64,000 nucleotides of DNA. Origin: Macquaria australasica. Lineage: Eukaryota; Chordata; Actinopteri; Centrarchiformes; Percichthyidae. The notes beneath the pieces are model-generated. The model made no database searches. It was not told the DNA's origin and worked only from the letters and a program-made list of their open reading frames with translations. The translations under genes were made by a program, and so were the position numbers. Position 1 is the stretch's first letter. Each line of letters begins with the position of its first letter. This document shows, piece by piece, positions 45,603 through 58,290 of the stretch. The stretch covers positions 4,662,110 through 4,726,109 of the forward strand of contig SEMN01000001.1 in the NCBI GenBank assembly GCA_005408345.1. Reading direction: 5' to 3'.

Positions 45603-47439
45603 TAAGTTTCCAGCTGTGTTATCCGTGCTCTCCGTTACCTGTAACGTCAACGGTTGTTACAAATCTAGCTTAACGTCAGCTAACATTAAACGGCTGAAAA
45701 AGTAAAAGCACGTATTAAGGGAAAACAGGCTCTTAGTTTTCTCACAGTTTTCTCTTTCTCCACGTCTTTACTTAGTTGGCTGAATTTGCTTTGTAATATT
45801 TAAAGCCGCCGTACTAAAATAGACAAAACATATTTTTTTTCATCTGTGGATGCCATTCAGTGTGTTTCACACGAATTTAGCTCATACGGGGAGGCAGTGA
45901 GTGCTTCTTCATGTTTTAACCCATGTCAAAATAAGACTTAACATGTAGGTTACATAACATTTTCTTCAGTTGAAGTTAACGTAACCTGTCTGCCGAACGA
46001 GATTTTCTCTGTAGTTACACCATTCATTGACGCTGGACAGTATTAATGAAGTGCTGTTGAACTATAATGAAGGTTTGTATGTGTTGACATAGCTACCAGG
46101 GCACCAGCTGTTGGTTTGGGGCACACACACACTGGCACAAAATTAACACACATTGTATGATTTGAGAAGAATGAAATATAAGCCTAAATGACCGTGGCAC
46201 AAATGCTAAATGCTATTTCTCCATGAATTAGTGAGAGATGCTGGATTGTGTGATTGGGCAGTTGGGAGTTTGACAAGGCTCCTGACTAATGCTGTCTCTT
46301 TGTTGAGGGACCTGATGCAAAAAGAAAAAAGAAAAAAAGTTGTAATTGAAAGGAGCCAGGGTCTTGCAAATCTTGTCAGTGTTCAATTGTCTGTGTCCAA
46401 ATGATTGTTCTGAGCGCATCTTCATCCATGTATGCTCATGTTGAGACTTGAGCCGTTTTGCCAGCTTGCTGCGTCAGTGCTGAGGTTGACCCAGCAGACA
46501 TGAATAGTGAGGAGGATGTGTGCTGACAGCTGAGTGGGACAGGATGGGCTGTTCCATGACTGACTGAACTGGGGTGTTCACTGCACCATATGCTCCTTTT
46601 TACATCATGCTGCTAAACATTTGGGCCAGCCTCATGACTCATGCTTGTTCTCCCTTCTGCTAATTTTTAGTGCTGTCACTGAATCCAACAATCTGAATTC
46701 ACATCGTGGGGCTAGATACATTGGTGTATTTTATTTTGGTATAAGGTCTGATCCTATGGAAACAGAGGTAAGGAGTCAATCCATATCCTTTCTGTACTGT
46801 GGCTGCCCCCTACTGACAGCTATCTCAATCACTGTATGGAAGCCCATTTCCGCCCCTTTTAAAAATTATAAAATGTCAATCTTTCATATTTACTCCTATT
46901 GAAATTTTTGGTGAATAAATTGTTTTAATCGCATGTAAATAAACTGAGAATAGATATAACAAACCAGTGACATGTATGTATGTCTACCAGAAAATCAACT
47001 AATCAGTCAGCCCACAGTCCAGTCCAGAAGTCCAGAAAGTGTAATACCAGTGTCATCATTAAATTTGTTGAGCAGAGTAAGCACACACCAGCTGTGTCAG
47101 TGGCACACTGTCTATGCACTATGTTAGCCTGTGAAGTCGCTGTGGGTGTTAGTTTTATGTTAACCTAGAAACTCAGAAGAATGGTTTGAGGGTGTCAGGT
47201 TGTAGGGTTTAAGGGTTTATAGTGCTGTTCACCTGATACATGGATTGTAATGGGATGGGAGGAGCACAGAGGAAGGGGGAAACCCAAGGCATTGTCCTGG
47301 TGCCACTCAGCAATCCTGCGTAGATATAAAGGGTTAACATTATGAGATTCTGTTTCATAAATATGCTTTAACGTCTCATATTTGTGTGAAGCTCTCTCAA
47401 TATGCCATACAAGAAATCTCCTGATATATCTATCAATCT

Positions 47440-47600
47440 CATAATTTTGAGAGTTTGGCACAAATATGATTTATCTCATAATTTTCATAAACTTTTTTAT
47501 AACTATGACTTATTATCACATAATTATGACTAATTACCCCATTACCATGACTTAGCATTTCAAAATTATGAAAATCATCCTCATAATTTGCTTGCCCCAT
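47440..47600. repeat. Degenerate minisatellite-like ATAATTATGACTTA repeat
   Basis: Variants of CATAATTATGACTTATTATC recur about every 20-30 bases, for example near 47474, 47503, 47518 and 47542. The minus-strand frame 47439-47714 runs through it and has no other support. Confidence 0.6.
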
Positions 47601-48664
47601 ATTCACTGGTATCACAATCTCTTTGACAATTTTGGCCTTTTCTTCCTTCTTCTTTGTGCCATTTACTTTCTTCTTGTCCTTATTTTTATTTCTCCACCGC
47701 CTGTTTATATGCAAAGAATATCAGTTTACAGCATTTAGTTTCACCTTTAAGAGTAAACTGAGCAAGAGTCTTTATGGAGGTTTCCTTTTCTGAGACAGAA
47801 CTGTTTATTATAGATTATTCTGTTTTTGCTTAAGCAGTGCTGTGTCTAGGTTTTCGCGTGTCTTTGCTGAAACTATGCGGTGCTGAAGGTTAGTTAACTG
47901 ATGACACACAGCCTAGTCTCTGATGTTACAGAGCATGTTGTGGGGAAAGTAGGTTACTGGGCCATGTCCTGCAAGCTTAAACTGAACGCTAGTCTGAATA
48001 TTGCTAGAGCTGCTTAGTGTGACTGGGCATGCACAAATGGTGTAGGTCCGTGCAACAGCGAAGGGATCGTTTCTACCTTCTGTCTCTTTAAGACAACAGA
48101 GCGGCGCTCCACGTAGAATGAATGTTGAATGTTGAACCCATGTTGATTCATCTCAAAGACACATGAAATGGAGTGAAATCTGACAACAGGTTGACTAGCG
48201 TTACAGGTTGCAAATTACTGAGCCCTACTTCCCTTAAACATCAATGGTAATTTCCCTTTGTGTGTGAGCCGCCCATTTTTAGTATTTACATTGTATTAAT
48301 ATTTACATTTTACTGAACTCACATTGAGATCAGTGGGTTTTTATCTTTTAGAAATAAAAAATATTCTGTTACTGAAACGGAAGAGACAGGTGGCTAAGTG
48401 CTACGTTGTCTGTAAGGAAGTCCAGGAAATTAATCTTGGAATCATGGTGCAAGAGTTAGTTTAGTATTATGTGGAAACTTTCATGTTACTTGTACATGGA
48501 TTCCTTTGTATGTGCTTCCTGTGTGGTACCTATAGCCTATATAGGGTGTTTTTTTTTTTACACTTGGCTATAACAATAGTTTCCCTTGGGAATAACAAAC
48601 TTGATCTCGTGGCATATCCTATCACAGTGTTTTGCTTTGTTTTTTAATAATTAAGTGTTACCCA

Positions 48665-48813
48665 GGGTGGGAAATTAACTTTTTAAAATGTGAACATCTA
48701 CCAGCCACTGACAGATAAATATTCAAATTCACCAGCCACTCAATTGTAAATCATTGTTTTGTGTCTGAAATCTACCAGCCACTTTCATATTAGCTGGTGC
48801 TAATTTCCCACCC
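48665..48813. mobile_element. Short inverted-repeat element (MITE-like)
   Basis: The 149-bp block begins GGGTGGGAAATTAAC and ends GCTAATTTCCCACCC, 15-base inverted ends with one mismatch. Inside, CACCAGCCACT-like phrases recur three times (about 48700, 48740, 48775). No target duplication is clear. Confidence 0.6.
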
Positions 48814-49614
48814 ACAAGAAATACCGGTCCTGACCTAAACATCAGAGGCATACTTAGTTAGACAGAGCAACAGTGAAAACATTTCAGAGAGAGTGTAGAT
48901 AGGAAACAGGTACTCTGACCATATTAAACAGGCATTTAAAGTATTTGTAATTTCCACCAGAACCAGACTAGACTTCCACGCTCCTTAACAACCTGTAACA
49001 ATAGTTCCTGATTTTTCAAGTGTTTTGTATGCCCTGGCCTCCGTCCGTCTCTTAGAGACAGTTTGTCCAAGGAAAGCAAGTCCTGGAATACTTTGTTCTG
49101 CATGAGTGAAGGTGAGACAGGTTGTGACAATTGTAATGAACAATATTAAACACAAACAGCCACAGGATGTTGAGGACGTTACTCTTCACCCCATAGACTT
49201 TCCTAATAAAACATTTCCTGTATGATTATGAGAAAATTCTACAGTAAATATTGAAATGGTAGAATTTTGTTGCTAGGTATCTTTGACATTGTGTTGGTGC
49301 CGTCACCACAATATTCTGCTCAGCCCTAAAAATGGGTGTTAATGGGAAATAAGAATGAACCAAATATTGTCTGATAATATAGATAATACTTGGCACATTA
49401 GAGGAGACTACGATACAATTAAAGTGAAAACACTTATTTCCAACATGGTCCCAAGATGTTAAAAGACAAAACACAAGATGTACACAACATAAAACTAAAC
49501 AATAAAATCACCACAAATTTAATGAGAAACACCCTCAAAACACCTAAGGACAACAAGGATAATTTGATGGCTGAAGTAAAAATGTTGAAAATGTCATTAG
49601 AAATCTGTGACCCT

Positions 49615-49772
49615 GGGCGCCCCGGTAGCTCACCTGGTAGAGCGAGTATAATTTACTAAGACCCTTTGCTGCACGTCCTCCCCTCCCTCTCTCCCACCTT
49701 TCCTGTCTCTCTTCAGCTGTCACTATCTAATAAAGGCAAAATGCCTGAAAAAATAATCTTAAAAAAAAAAAA
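49615..49772 (+). mobile_element. tRNA-derived SINE with internal deletion
   Basis: The element starts GGGCGCCCCGGTAGCTCACCTGGTAGAGCG, a tRNA-like A-box head, then passes directly to a TTTGCTGCACGTCCTCCC...AATAAAGGCAAAATGCC tail and a poly(A) end. The B-box and the rest of the tRNA-related part are missing. A perfect 16-base target duplication, AGAAATCTGTGACCCT, flanks it at 49599-49614 and 49773-49788, which proves retroposition and suggests a fairly recent insertion. Confidence 0.9.
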
Positions 49773-50615
49773 AGAAATCTGTGACCCTATTCCATAAAAA
49801 AGTCCTGACCTGACGTTTTTAACAACTGGATGTAACAGAAAGCTGCTCCACAACACGGCACCAGTGTAAAAAAAGGAGCTTCATTATTCACTCGAGGCAC
49901 TTTACATGAATGCACACTGACAAACTGGCTGGTACCTTCAATACAGAAAAATGATTCCATGAAATGATTTGGTAATAGAAGTATAATGAAGGGATTTGCT
50001 GTTCATATCATCAGTTACATTCTTGAGTTGAAATATGATCAATTAAATACAGAGACTGGTATAAAATTCTTTATTGACATTTCAATGGGATCATGTACTC
50101 TGTGAGTCCAAGGCTGTCTTTTGAATTGAGCCTTTTGAATAAGGATAGCTAAAACTATTATAAAAATCTATGAACCAGCTCTTAAAAATATGACTATGGT
50201 AAAAGCTCATGGTATTTAGTAGGACTGCAACTAAAAATATCAATTCATTTCTTGATATTTGTTTTTATTTGATTTATTCTAAAAATAATGAAAAATGCCG
50301 TTTCCCAGTCCAAGGATCTTCACATTGCTCATTTTGTCTGACAACAGTCATAAACTCAAGTATTCATTTTACAATGATATAAAACAGAAACAAGCAGCAA
50401 ATTCTCACATATGAGTAGATGGAACCAGCAAATAATTGGCATTTTTGTTTAAGAAATTACTTAAATGATTAATTGATCAAGATGGCAATATCCTTGGTCT
50501 GATACAGCTTGATATTGTTTAAGGGCCCACTTAACAAATGCAAGATTAGCAAAGATTTACCCTAAAGTAGACCCTCGATGTAAAGGCCAACCCGCATACC
50601 ATACACATACACATA

Positions 50616-51546
50616 CACCGATCAGCCATAACATTATGACCACCTGCCTAATATTGTGTAGGTCCCCCTTTTGCCGCCAAAACAGCCCTGACCCATCGAG
50701 GCATGGACTCCACTAGACCTCTGAAGGTGGGCTGTGGTGTCTGGCACCAAGATGTTAGCAGCAGATCCTTTAAGTCCTGTAAGTTGCGAGGTGGGGCCTC
50801 CATGGATCAGACTTGTTTGTCCAGCACATCCCACAGATGCTCGACTGGATTGAGATCTGGGGAATTTGGAGGCCAAGTCAACACCTTGAACTCGTTGTTC
50901 CTCAAACCATTCCTGAACCATTTTTGCAGTGTGGCAGGGCGCATCATCCTACTGAAAGAGGCCACTGCCATTAGGGAATACTGTTTCTATGATGGGGTGT
51001 ACTTGGTTTGCACCAATGTTTAGGTAGGTGGTACGTGTCAAAGTAACATCCACATGAATGGCAGGACCCAAGGTTTCCCAGCAGAACATTGCCGAAAGCA
51101 TCATACTGCCTCCGCTGGCTTGCCTTCTTCCCATAGTGCATCCTGGTGCCATGTCTTCCCCAGGTAAGCGACGCACACGTGCCCGGCCATCCACATGATG
51201 TAAAAGAAAACGTGATTCATCAGACCAGGACACCTTCTTCCATTGCTCCATGGTCCAGTTCTGATGCTCACGTGCCCATTGTAGGCGCTTTCGGTGGTTT
51301 TCAGCTGCAGTTTTGGAGATGCTCTGACCCAGTCGTGTAGCCATCACAATTTGGCCCTTGTCAAAGTCACTCACATTCTTACGCTTGCCCATTTTTTCTT
51401 GCTTCCAACACATCAACTTCGAGGACAAAATGTTCAATTGCTGCCTAATATATCCCACCCACTGACAGGTGCCATTGTAACGAGATAATCAATGTTCTTC
51501 ACTTCACCTGTCAGTGGTCATAATGTTATGGCTGATCTGATCGGTG
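50616..51546 (-). mobile_element. Degenerate Tc1-like DNA transposon
   Basis: The ends are CACCGATCAGCCATAACATTATGACC on the left and the matching inverted sequence on the right (GGTCATAATGTTATGGCTGAT...CGGTG), each flanked by TA. The right end carries a short TGATC duplication. The element is about 930 bp, shorter than an intact Tc1-like element. Confidence 0.92.
50634..51458 (-). pseudogene. Broken Tc1-like transposase
   Basis: The minus strand encodes recognisable transposase pieces: a start MGKRKNVSDFDKGQIV, the DDE-region segments WSDESRFLLH and YLNIGANQVHP, and a C-terminal part in another frame that includes EEQRVQGVDLASKFPRSQ. The second helix-turn-helix and adjoining region are deleted after SISKTAA, and the frame shifts before the C-terminal part. 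It cannot make an active enzyme. Confidence 0.88.
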
Positions 51547-54500
51547 TATGTTTTGGTATTTCCGCAGCCTTGTTACATTCTGCTCCAGTATTTTTAATGC
51601 AGTCTCTCAAAACTCTTCCTGCGCTACATTTGGATTTATACTAAAAGCCTGCTCGAGTGGTGGGTGAGCATTTGCCTCATTTATTGTTATAGAGCTTCTT
51701 CTCCTCTGCTGGAAGAAACAGTTTCCACTTAACTTCACAAGATGAATAAAAGACACTATGCACCTCTTGAAATGAGAGAAAATTGAATACACAATCAAAG
51801 GAGCAACACAATAAATCATGAATTACAATATGAGGAGTGCCTACACACTCCTCTTAATAAGAACTTATTTAAGTACTTTATCATTTCTTTCTAGATCTTT
51901 CAATGTTGGGTGTTTTTTCTATTTTTATTTATATGATTTATTATTATTATTATGTGGTTGCTGTACAATGCACTACATCTGCTACTTTTGGTCTTTTAAT
52001 GGACTCACTGAGATGCTTAAGGGAAAGCTGGGTGGTGGGTTTCATGTGGTAGGGACAGACATGTTTTAAGATATATAAAATACTCTGCTTTGAATAATAT
52101 TTGTCATATGTTTTTTTCCACAAAAAAGTTAAATATTATTGAAATCCTTGAAATGACATCTACTTTTTCTTCCTCAATGGAAAATCTAGAATTGATAAGC
52201 CTGCAAATATTGTTTATTTCAAAATGAAGATGTCTCCTACTTCACTCTCAGTGTATGTGCACTGGAGGCTTCAAGTTTCCACATCATCACACTTCTGTAA
52301 GTTGAGTATGGGACCATGATCAGCTTCCAAACTAGTTATGATGTCACAAAATAACATAAACATAAATGTGAAAATGTCTTCTGGTGTCGAACCCTGCACA
52401 TACATCATTCTTCACAGTGAAGCTCAAACATCCAAGTAAAATAACAACAGGCAGAACACATCTCTGGGTGGAGGGGGACTTTAAATGGTTTATAGTTCTG
52501 ATGTTATATAAGTGTTGCTATGTTTAACATCTCAGTTTGTGTTTTGCGCAGATGCTCTGGTATACAAACAAAACCAATAAAAGAAAGTGAGAAGAAAAAA
52601 AAGGTTGGCAATAGATTTTCCGTTCATATTGTTTTTATATCCACCTGTAAGGTAGAACGTGTCAAAACTCTGAAACCACAGCATTTACAAAGGAGACGCC
52701 ATACCCTGTGGTTAAGAAATGTCGATCAGCTTTGTTGAGTCAAGCCTGTGCAACTGACAAAGCCAATAACATCTTCCTTCACTACAACGTCCTTCATCAA
52801 TCTTTGTCATCCTTACTGTAGTCCGAACATTTAGAAAGGATGGATTGTAGGCTTCACATGTCTGTGAGTGAATAGTTCCAGTAAAGACGTGCTATTTTAG
52901 GAGCCTTTGAAGCCCTGAGAGAAGCATGTAGTAACTGACAGACAGACATGCTGATTATTGACATCAAACACGGACATTCCTTTTGCTCCATACTGCACTA
53001 TACTGATGCCTGCCTCAGTGAACTCGGCTTCATGTGGCCGGTGGAACTACAGTAGGTTGCACATGACTCTTGATACTATGACTGTTATTCATGTCACCCT
53101 CTTTAACCTTGTAACTATGGCAGACAAAATGTTCAGCTCTGGTTATATAACTGCCTCTGCAGACGTCATCGTCCTTGCTGCTGCCGCTGATCTCTTGCTC
53201 CAAAGCACACAGTCATTGTCCTCAGTAGCTTCAGGCTCAGATCCACTGGGGCATGATTAAGACATTTAGCTGCTTTTTTTAAAAAAAAATATCCGGCTCT
53301 AAGACTTATGACATTATGTGAATTTGCTTCCTCTCTTTTTATTCGTGGAATGAAACTAGTGGCATTACCCGAGACAAGCATCTGAACATTACATGTGAAA
53401 CCTTTTCAAAGACGCTGCAGTACTACACTAGGATCTCTATTAAGCAAAATTTACGCCTGCGGTGACCTGAAATTTTCTGAATGGCTTTTAAGGCAGTTCT
53501 CATTCAAAGGAGTGAAGATCTCATCTACATAAATGAGGTTCATTTAAGTATCAGGTGAAATGAATTCAGCCGCTATTTAAGTAATTTTTCTCTCTTTGTG
53601 AGTCGATGCGTCTTTTGGAGACCCCGTCTATTTCATATAGCTGATTCACAGGAATCTTTTGTTCACGACAAAAGGTCGTTTTCAAGAATTGGGTGTGGCT
53701 TGCTACACTTTGTATTTCACACCAAGGGAAAAAAAATAAAAGGTTTCACAATATGTGCAGGCCCAGCCCCTGTGTGTGACCTAGATGTGATTCACGTCTT
53801 TAGCGTAGGGTGTTGGCTGCATGTGCATTACGACGCTGTTTGTTTTTTGTGGAGTCAAATACACAACACAGAAGAAGGCCATGAACGAGCATGTCAGGTC
53901 TGATGCTGAGATGAAAAGAGCACTCCCGGATGGATTCCTCATTCCTTTTGATGTTCAGTAGATCACCTGCAATCTGCGATGTCAAGAGGCAAAACCTGAT
54001 CACACCTATAGTGACGCTCAACATACCACTGTGATGCTTGAATTTTATTTTCAGGTAGAGCTAAGAAAACAGCAGAAACCTGAATTAGTTACATTCAGCC
54101 AAGATGCTCTGGCATGTATGTATGATATGATAGGTTTCTCATAAGAATGCACAAGAAAGTGTGATGCTTTTAGGAAATCTGAAGAGAAATTCTGTCAGTC
54201 CACAGCAAGGTCAGAGGACAGGGTCTTGTACGGAGCTGGAACTGATTTAAGGGTTTGCTCAGGGACACTTCAGCGGGGTGAAAGAATCATGAATCATTGT
54301 CACAGTGAAGCATGATTTCTACACTCACTACACCAATCTGCTTCCCTGTTAGTATGAGCTGTTATCCTGAATAATGTGTGCACACAATTCCACTCACAGA
54401 GATTGTGGTCTTTTTAAGCATCCAAATTAGCTGTATTTCACCGTACCTTACTCAGGCATGAAGCATAGTCAACACTAGTCAATGAAAACTAGTCAGAGTG

Positions 54501-57500
54501 ATTATTTTTTTTCCAGACGGCTAATGATCCAGCCTTTTATCATTAAAAATGTAGATGTTATTAACCCACTTTCTTAGTCAGGCATCTATTGTGATTATAT
54601 GTGAACTCATTTTTTTTCCGTTAACAGGCCCTTAGGTGAAAAAAGATGCCATCTGCAGCTGATTTTGTATCCTATAGTTCAACACAAATGTTAATTACCT
54701 TAAAAATATATTAAAAAATAATGTGTAGCTGTCAATAATATCTGCTCTTTCAGTCTGGGAATTAAAACATATCTACAGTTCTGTACTTTTTGGTTTCTGT
54801 GAATTACAAATTAAACAGAATGGATATTTGGTCAGAGTGCAATTCAACATTCAGCTAATTTGTTTACCTGTGTCCTGAAAGAGATGGATGCTTTTTTTTT
54901 ATTACAAGCTGCTTCCCTCTCTAAAGAGAAACTTGAATCGAACAAGAGAGATTTGTGTGCTGTCAGGAGGAAGCGTTGGAAATATGTACGGCAGTGTTTC
55001 ATAACAAGGAAAATGAAATAGCAATAGATAGGAATGGAGACATATGGTCATTTTTTCCACGAACTGCTTGCGAAAGGCTATTTGAGTTCACTTGCAGAGT
55101 CTGTGCTTAAGAGAGTGGCTGGTCATTCAGTGAATTTACAAACATTCACTGATGAATTCATAACGATGATATTATCTCTACTTATCAGGTCAAAATGTCT
55201 TTTTGAAGGCATTATAAAAGAGAGGAATTTGATCAAAGATGTAACCTATGATCTGAGCTTGAGACAGTGGTAGAAAGAAAGAGCTGCATTGCCCTCTCCA
55301 CCCATGCCCTAGAATTGTGACCCACATATTTGCTCACACACTGCCTTAGGTAATTGCATCTCTTCCAGCAGCAGACAATAAGAGGCCTGGAACCATTTGG
55401 TGATTCATTTAAAATTGTTGAGAGAATATAATTATGAGGACATTTGAGAGTAGATCTACCTGGTGAAAGGATGTTTGTTTTATAGGTCTGCTTTCTCATT
55501 GAGAGGCCACCCACAACGAGGCAGTTCTGTGTGGTGAATGTGTAATTACAAGGCACATGAGTAAAGTATCACCAGAATCATTGACAAATGTTTTTGTATA
55601 AGCATGAAAAGAAAACTTAGAATAAGTGAAAGAAACCTACATGAAATGTACAGTTAGACTGAACAGGACTGAGCTCACTGCACTCTACAAATGATGGGGC
55701 TAATTAATCTGTTATTAGGTATTAAGTACCTGGTATTAATTTAGTCTATAAAATGTCATTTGACATGAGATTTTAATCAGAGCCCAGAAATTATGTCTTC
55801 AAATCAGTGTCCATAGTTATAGTAGTGTCTATAGTTATAGTGTCTATAGCCAGCAAATGTTATGTCACTGGTATTTTGCTTGCTAATTATTAACAGATTA
55901 TTCAGTCATTTTTGGTTGATTTGATTGTCAAATAATTGATTGTTTGACTAACAATTTCAGCACAAAAAAACATAATTTAAGGACATCATTCAGGCCGTTT
56001 ACATAGGTGCAGTTATGTAGAGCATGGGGGAAGGGCATGTGTTTTTTCCTTAGTGCACAGCAGGTGAGGATGTGTTAAACTGCACTGTGAGAGGATTGTC
56101 CTGCGGGTAGAGCTCAGGGACTGCAAGGGTTCAGCTGTTGCCCAGGGGAGGATTAGTGTGAAGCTGCTGTTTGGTTGAGACACTGGTGGGAATGCACTGC
56201 TGAGGAGGGGCATGATGATTTGTTCCTTCACAGACAGGTGCCTTTTTCCATTGGGTACTCAACAGAAGAAAATGCTCTTCGGGGCGAGAATGTCCCAAAT
56301 AGTCCCTTCTGTGATTTTTTCCAATTTCCTTGCTCGGCTGTTGGATAGCGTCTGAAGTTGTAACCAATGCTGCTCCATCTAAACTGAATAACATGGTGCA
56401 AAATGTCCTTGACCCGAACATTGTGTAACTTCAAACCAGCCAACAGTGAAGATGGACTGAAGAATGATTATGTAAAAACGAGACACCATTTCCTTTAACA
56501 AGGTGATTTTTTTCAGTTGCTGCAGGAGGAACATCTGCTGCTTATCTTTCTGGGTGAAGACAGAGCTCAGGAGTTTGAAGCATTCACCAACAATGTCAGT
56601 CTTTCCAGTTTAAGTTTTTATCATGTACTTCTTATCGCCAATTATTTTAAAATAAGTTATCTTTTAGCTTTAATGATCTTACCTCATCTATTCAGGGTCT
56701 ATGGGACTGTAAATTGGGAATTACAGTACTTCTTCTTTTACATATTCATACTTTCAGACCTCCCTGCTGAATTTAATCTCCTTAGGATGTCTTCTATTAT
56801 TAATGTCATTTGAGACATTTTTTTTTACATCAAATATGATTTAATATTAAATGGAAAACAGGGAATTATTACTTAAAAGCTGCAACATTAAATCACCTCT
56901 TTAGTCCATCTTTTAGCCCAATCATGTATCACTTCTGTGTACAATGTGTTGAGAAGGTTTAGGTTGTTATAATGAGGAGTCAAAGCATACAGCGAGAAAG
57001 GTTGCCTGCCACTTTATTAATATTCATCAGACTAACAAATGGGTTTCTGCGGTTTGTATGAAAAATCTCTTAGACCTGAAGAAAATGGAAACCAGTGGCT
57101 TGATGGACATAGCTGCCTTGGTTGGGGGGGAAGTAGACACCACACATTGTTACCATGGGAACACAGAGCGAACAGCAGTGCCACAGTCTAATTGATGACA
57201 GTCAGTACTTCAGCAGTGGCTTAATGTCTGAGTCAAAATAATCCAGTTTTTCACTGATGTAAAGGCAAGCAGTCCGGACAGAGGTACAGGATGTAAAGCG
57301 CACAAAGCAACACCGAGCATTTGTTACGTAGTGAGGTTCTGCTTATGAGCACTAAATGTCATCTCATCATCCAATAGCATGACCTACATAAAAGAGCGGA
57401 ACTAATCTCTATGTAGGCGGGTGGTGAATAATGCAGTAAAATGTGGGAGATCTTTATGAATCTTAGATGTCTCACACTTGTTGGTCTCAGTTTAGTTCAG

Positions 57501-57884
57501 AATAATTCTATATATCATATATATCATCACTCTGGCATTGTTCACTTTCTTATCATTGTTTTGGTACCATATTGTGTATAGTGTAATATGTGACTGAGTA
57601 GATGACACAGCTTTTTAGATGTTTTTTGAACATCATTTAGTTAAAACATAAGTCATTGAGTCTTTCATTAGTTTACTTATTTTGAGATGAATTCTTTAGT
57701 TATGTAATTGTAACAAGTGGCAGCTGTTCCTGCATTAATACCCCATTAAACCTTTTTGAGTTATTCAAAGATATCACTTTAGAGGTACAGCATATTAGGT
57801 GAGATATTTATGTAACAACAAAGAGCCTACAGCCATGCATGTGACTTTGGCACATCAGTGTTTTAAGTTAAATGCTATAGGTTT

Positions 57885-58290
57885 AATGTTTACCATGGTT
57901 ACCATCTTAGTTTAGGGTGTTAGCATGCTACCATTTGCTAATTAGCACTAAACACGCAGTTCAGCTGAGGTTGATGGGAATGTCATTAGTTTTGCAAGTA
58001 TTTGGTCATGATCAAAGTAATACAAAGTACAGCTTTTGACCTGATGATGGTGCTAGATGAAAAGTCATTTTGGTACTTTAACTGTGTATTGATAACTATT
58101 ACAATTTATTATCCTGAGAGGGACATGAATGTCTGTACTCAATTTCATGTCAATCCATCCAGTATAGTTGTTTGGACATTTCACTCAAAACCACTAATGT
58201 GAACCTCATGGTGGTTCACATTTGTGGGCCAAAGTGGTGTACCGACTGACCGACCAACACTGCTGTCCTTAGAGCCATGCCACTAGCATA
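57885..58290 (+). repeat. Dispersed repeat B, long copy
   Basis: The block runs from GGTTACCATCTTAGTTTAGG through TTAGCATGCTACC, GATGATGGTGCTAGATGAA and TTTCATGTCAATCCATCC to CCGACTGACCGACCAACACTG and AGAGCCATGCCACTAGCATA. I recall the same phrases from many spiny-rayed fish. It shares its centre with 33245-33400 and its end, in reverse, with 61940-62150. Confidence 0.65.

Noticed and set aside
47439..47714. 91-codon minus-strand Lys/Asn-rich frame
   Set aside because: It reads through a degenerate ATAATTATGACTTA repeat and has no splice or family support.
49612..49640. tRNA gene suggested by GGTAGCTCACCTGGTAGAGCG
   Set aside because: Only the A-box half is present; there is no B-box, anticodon arm or acceptor stem, and the element has a SINE tail and target duplication.
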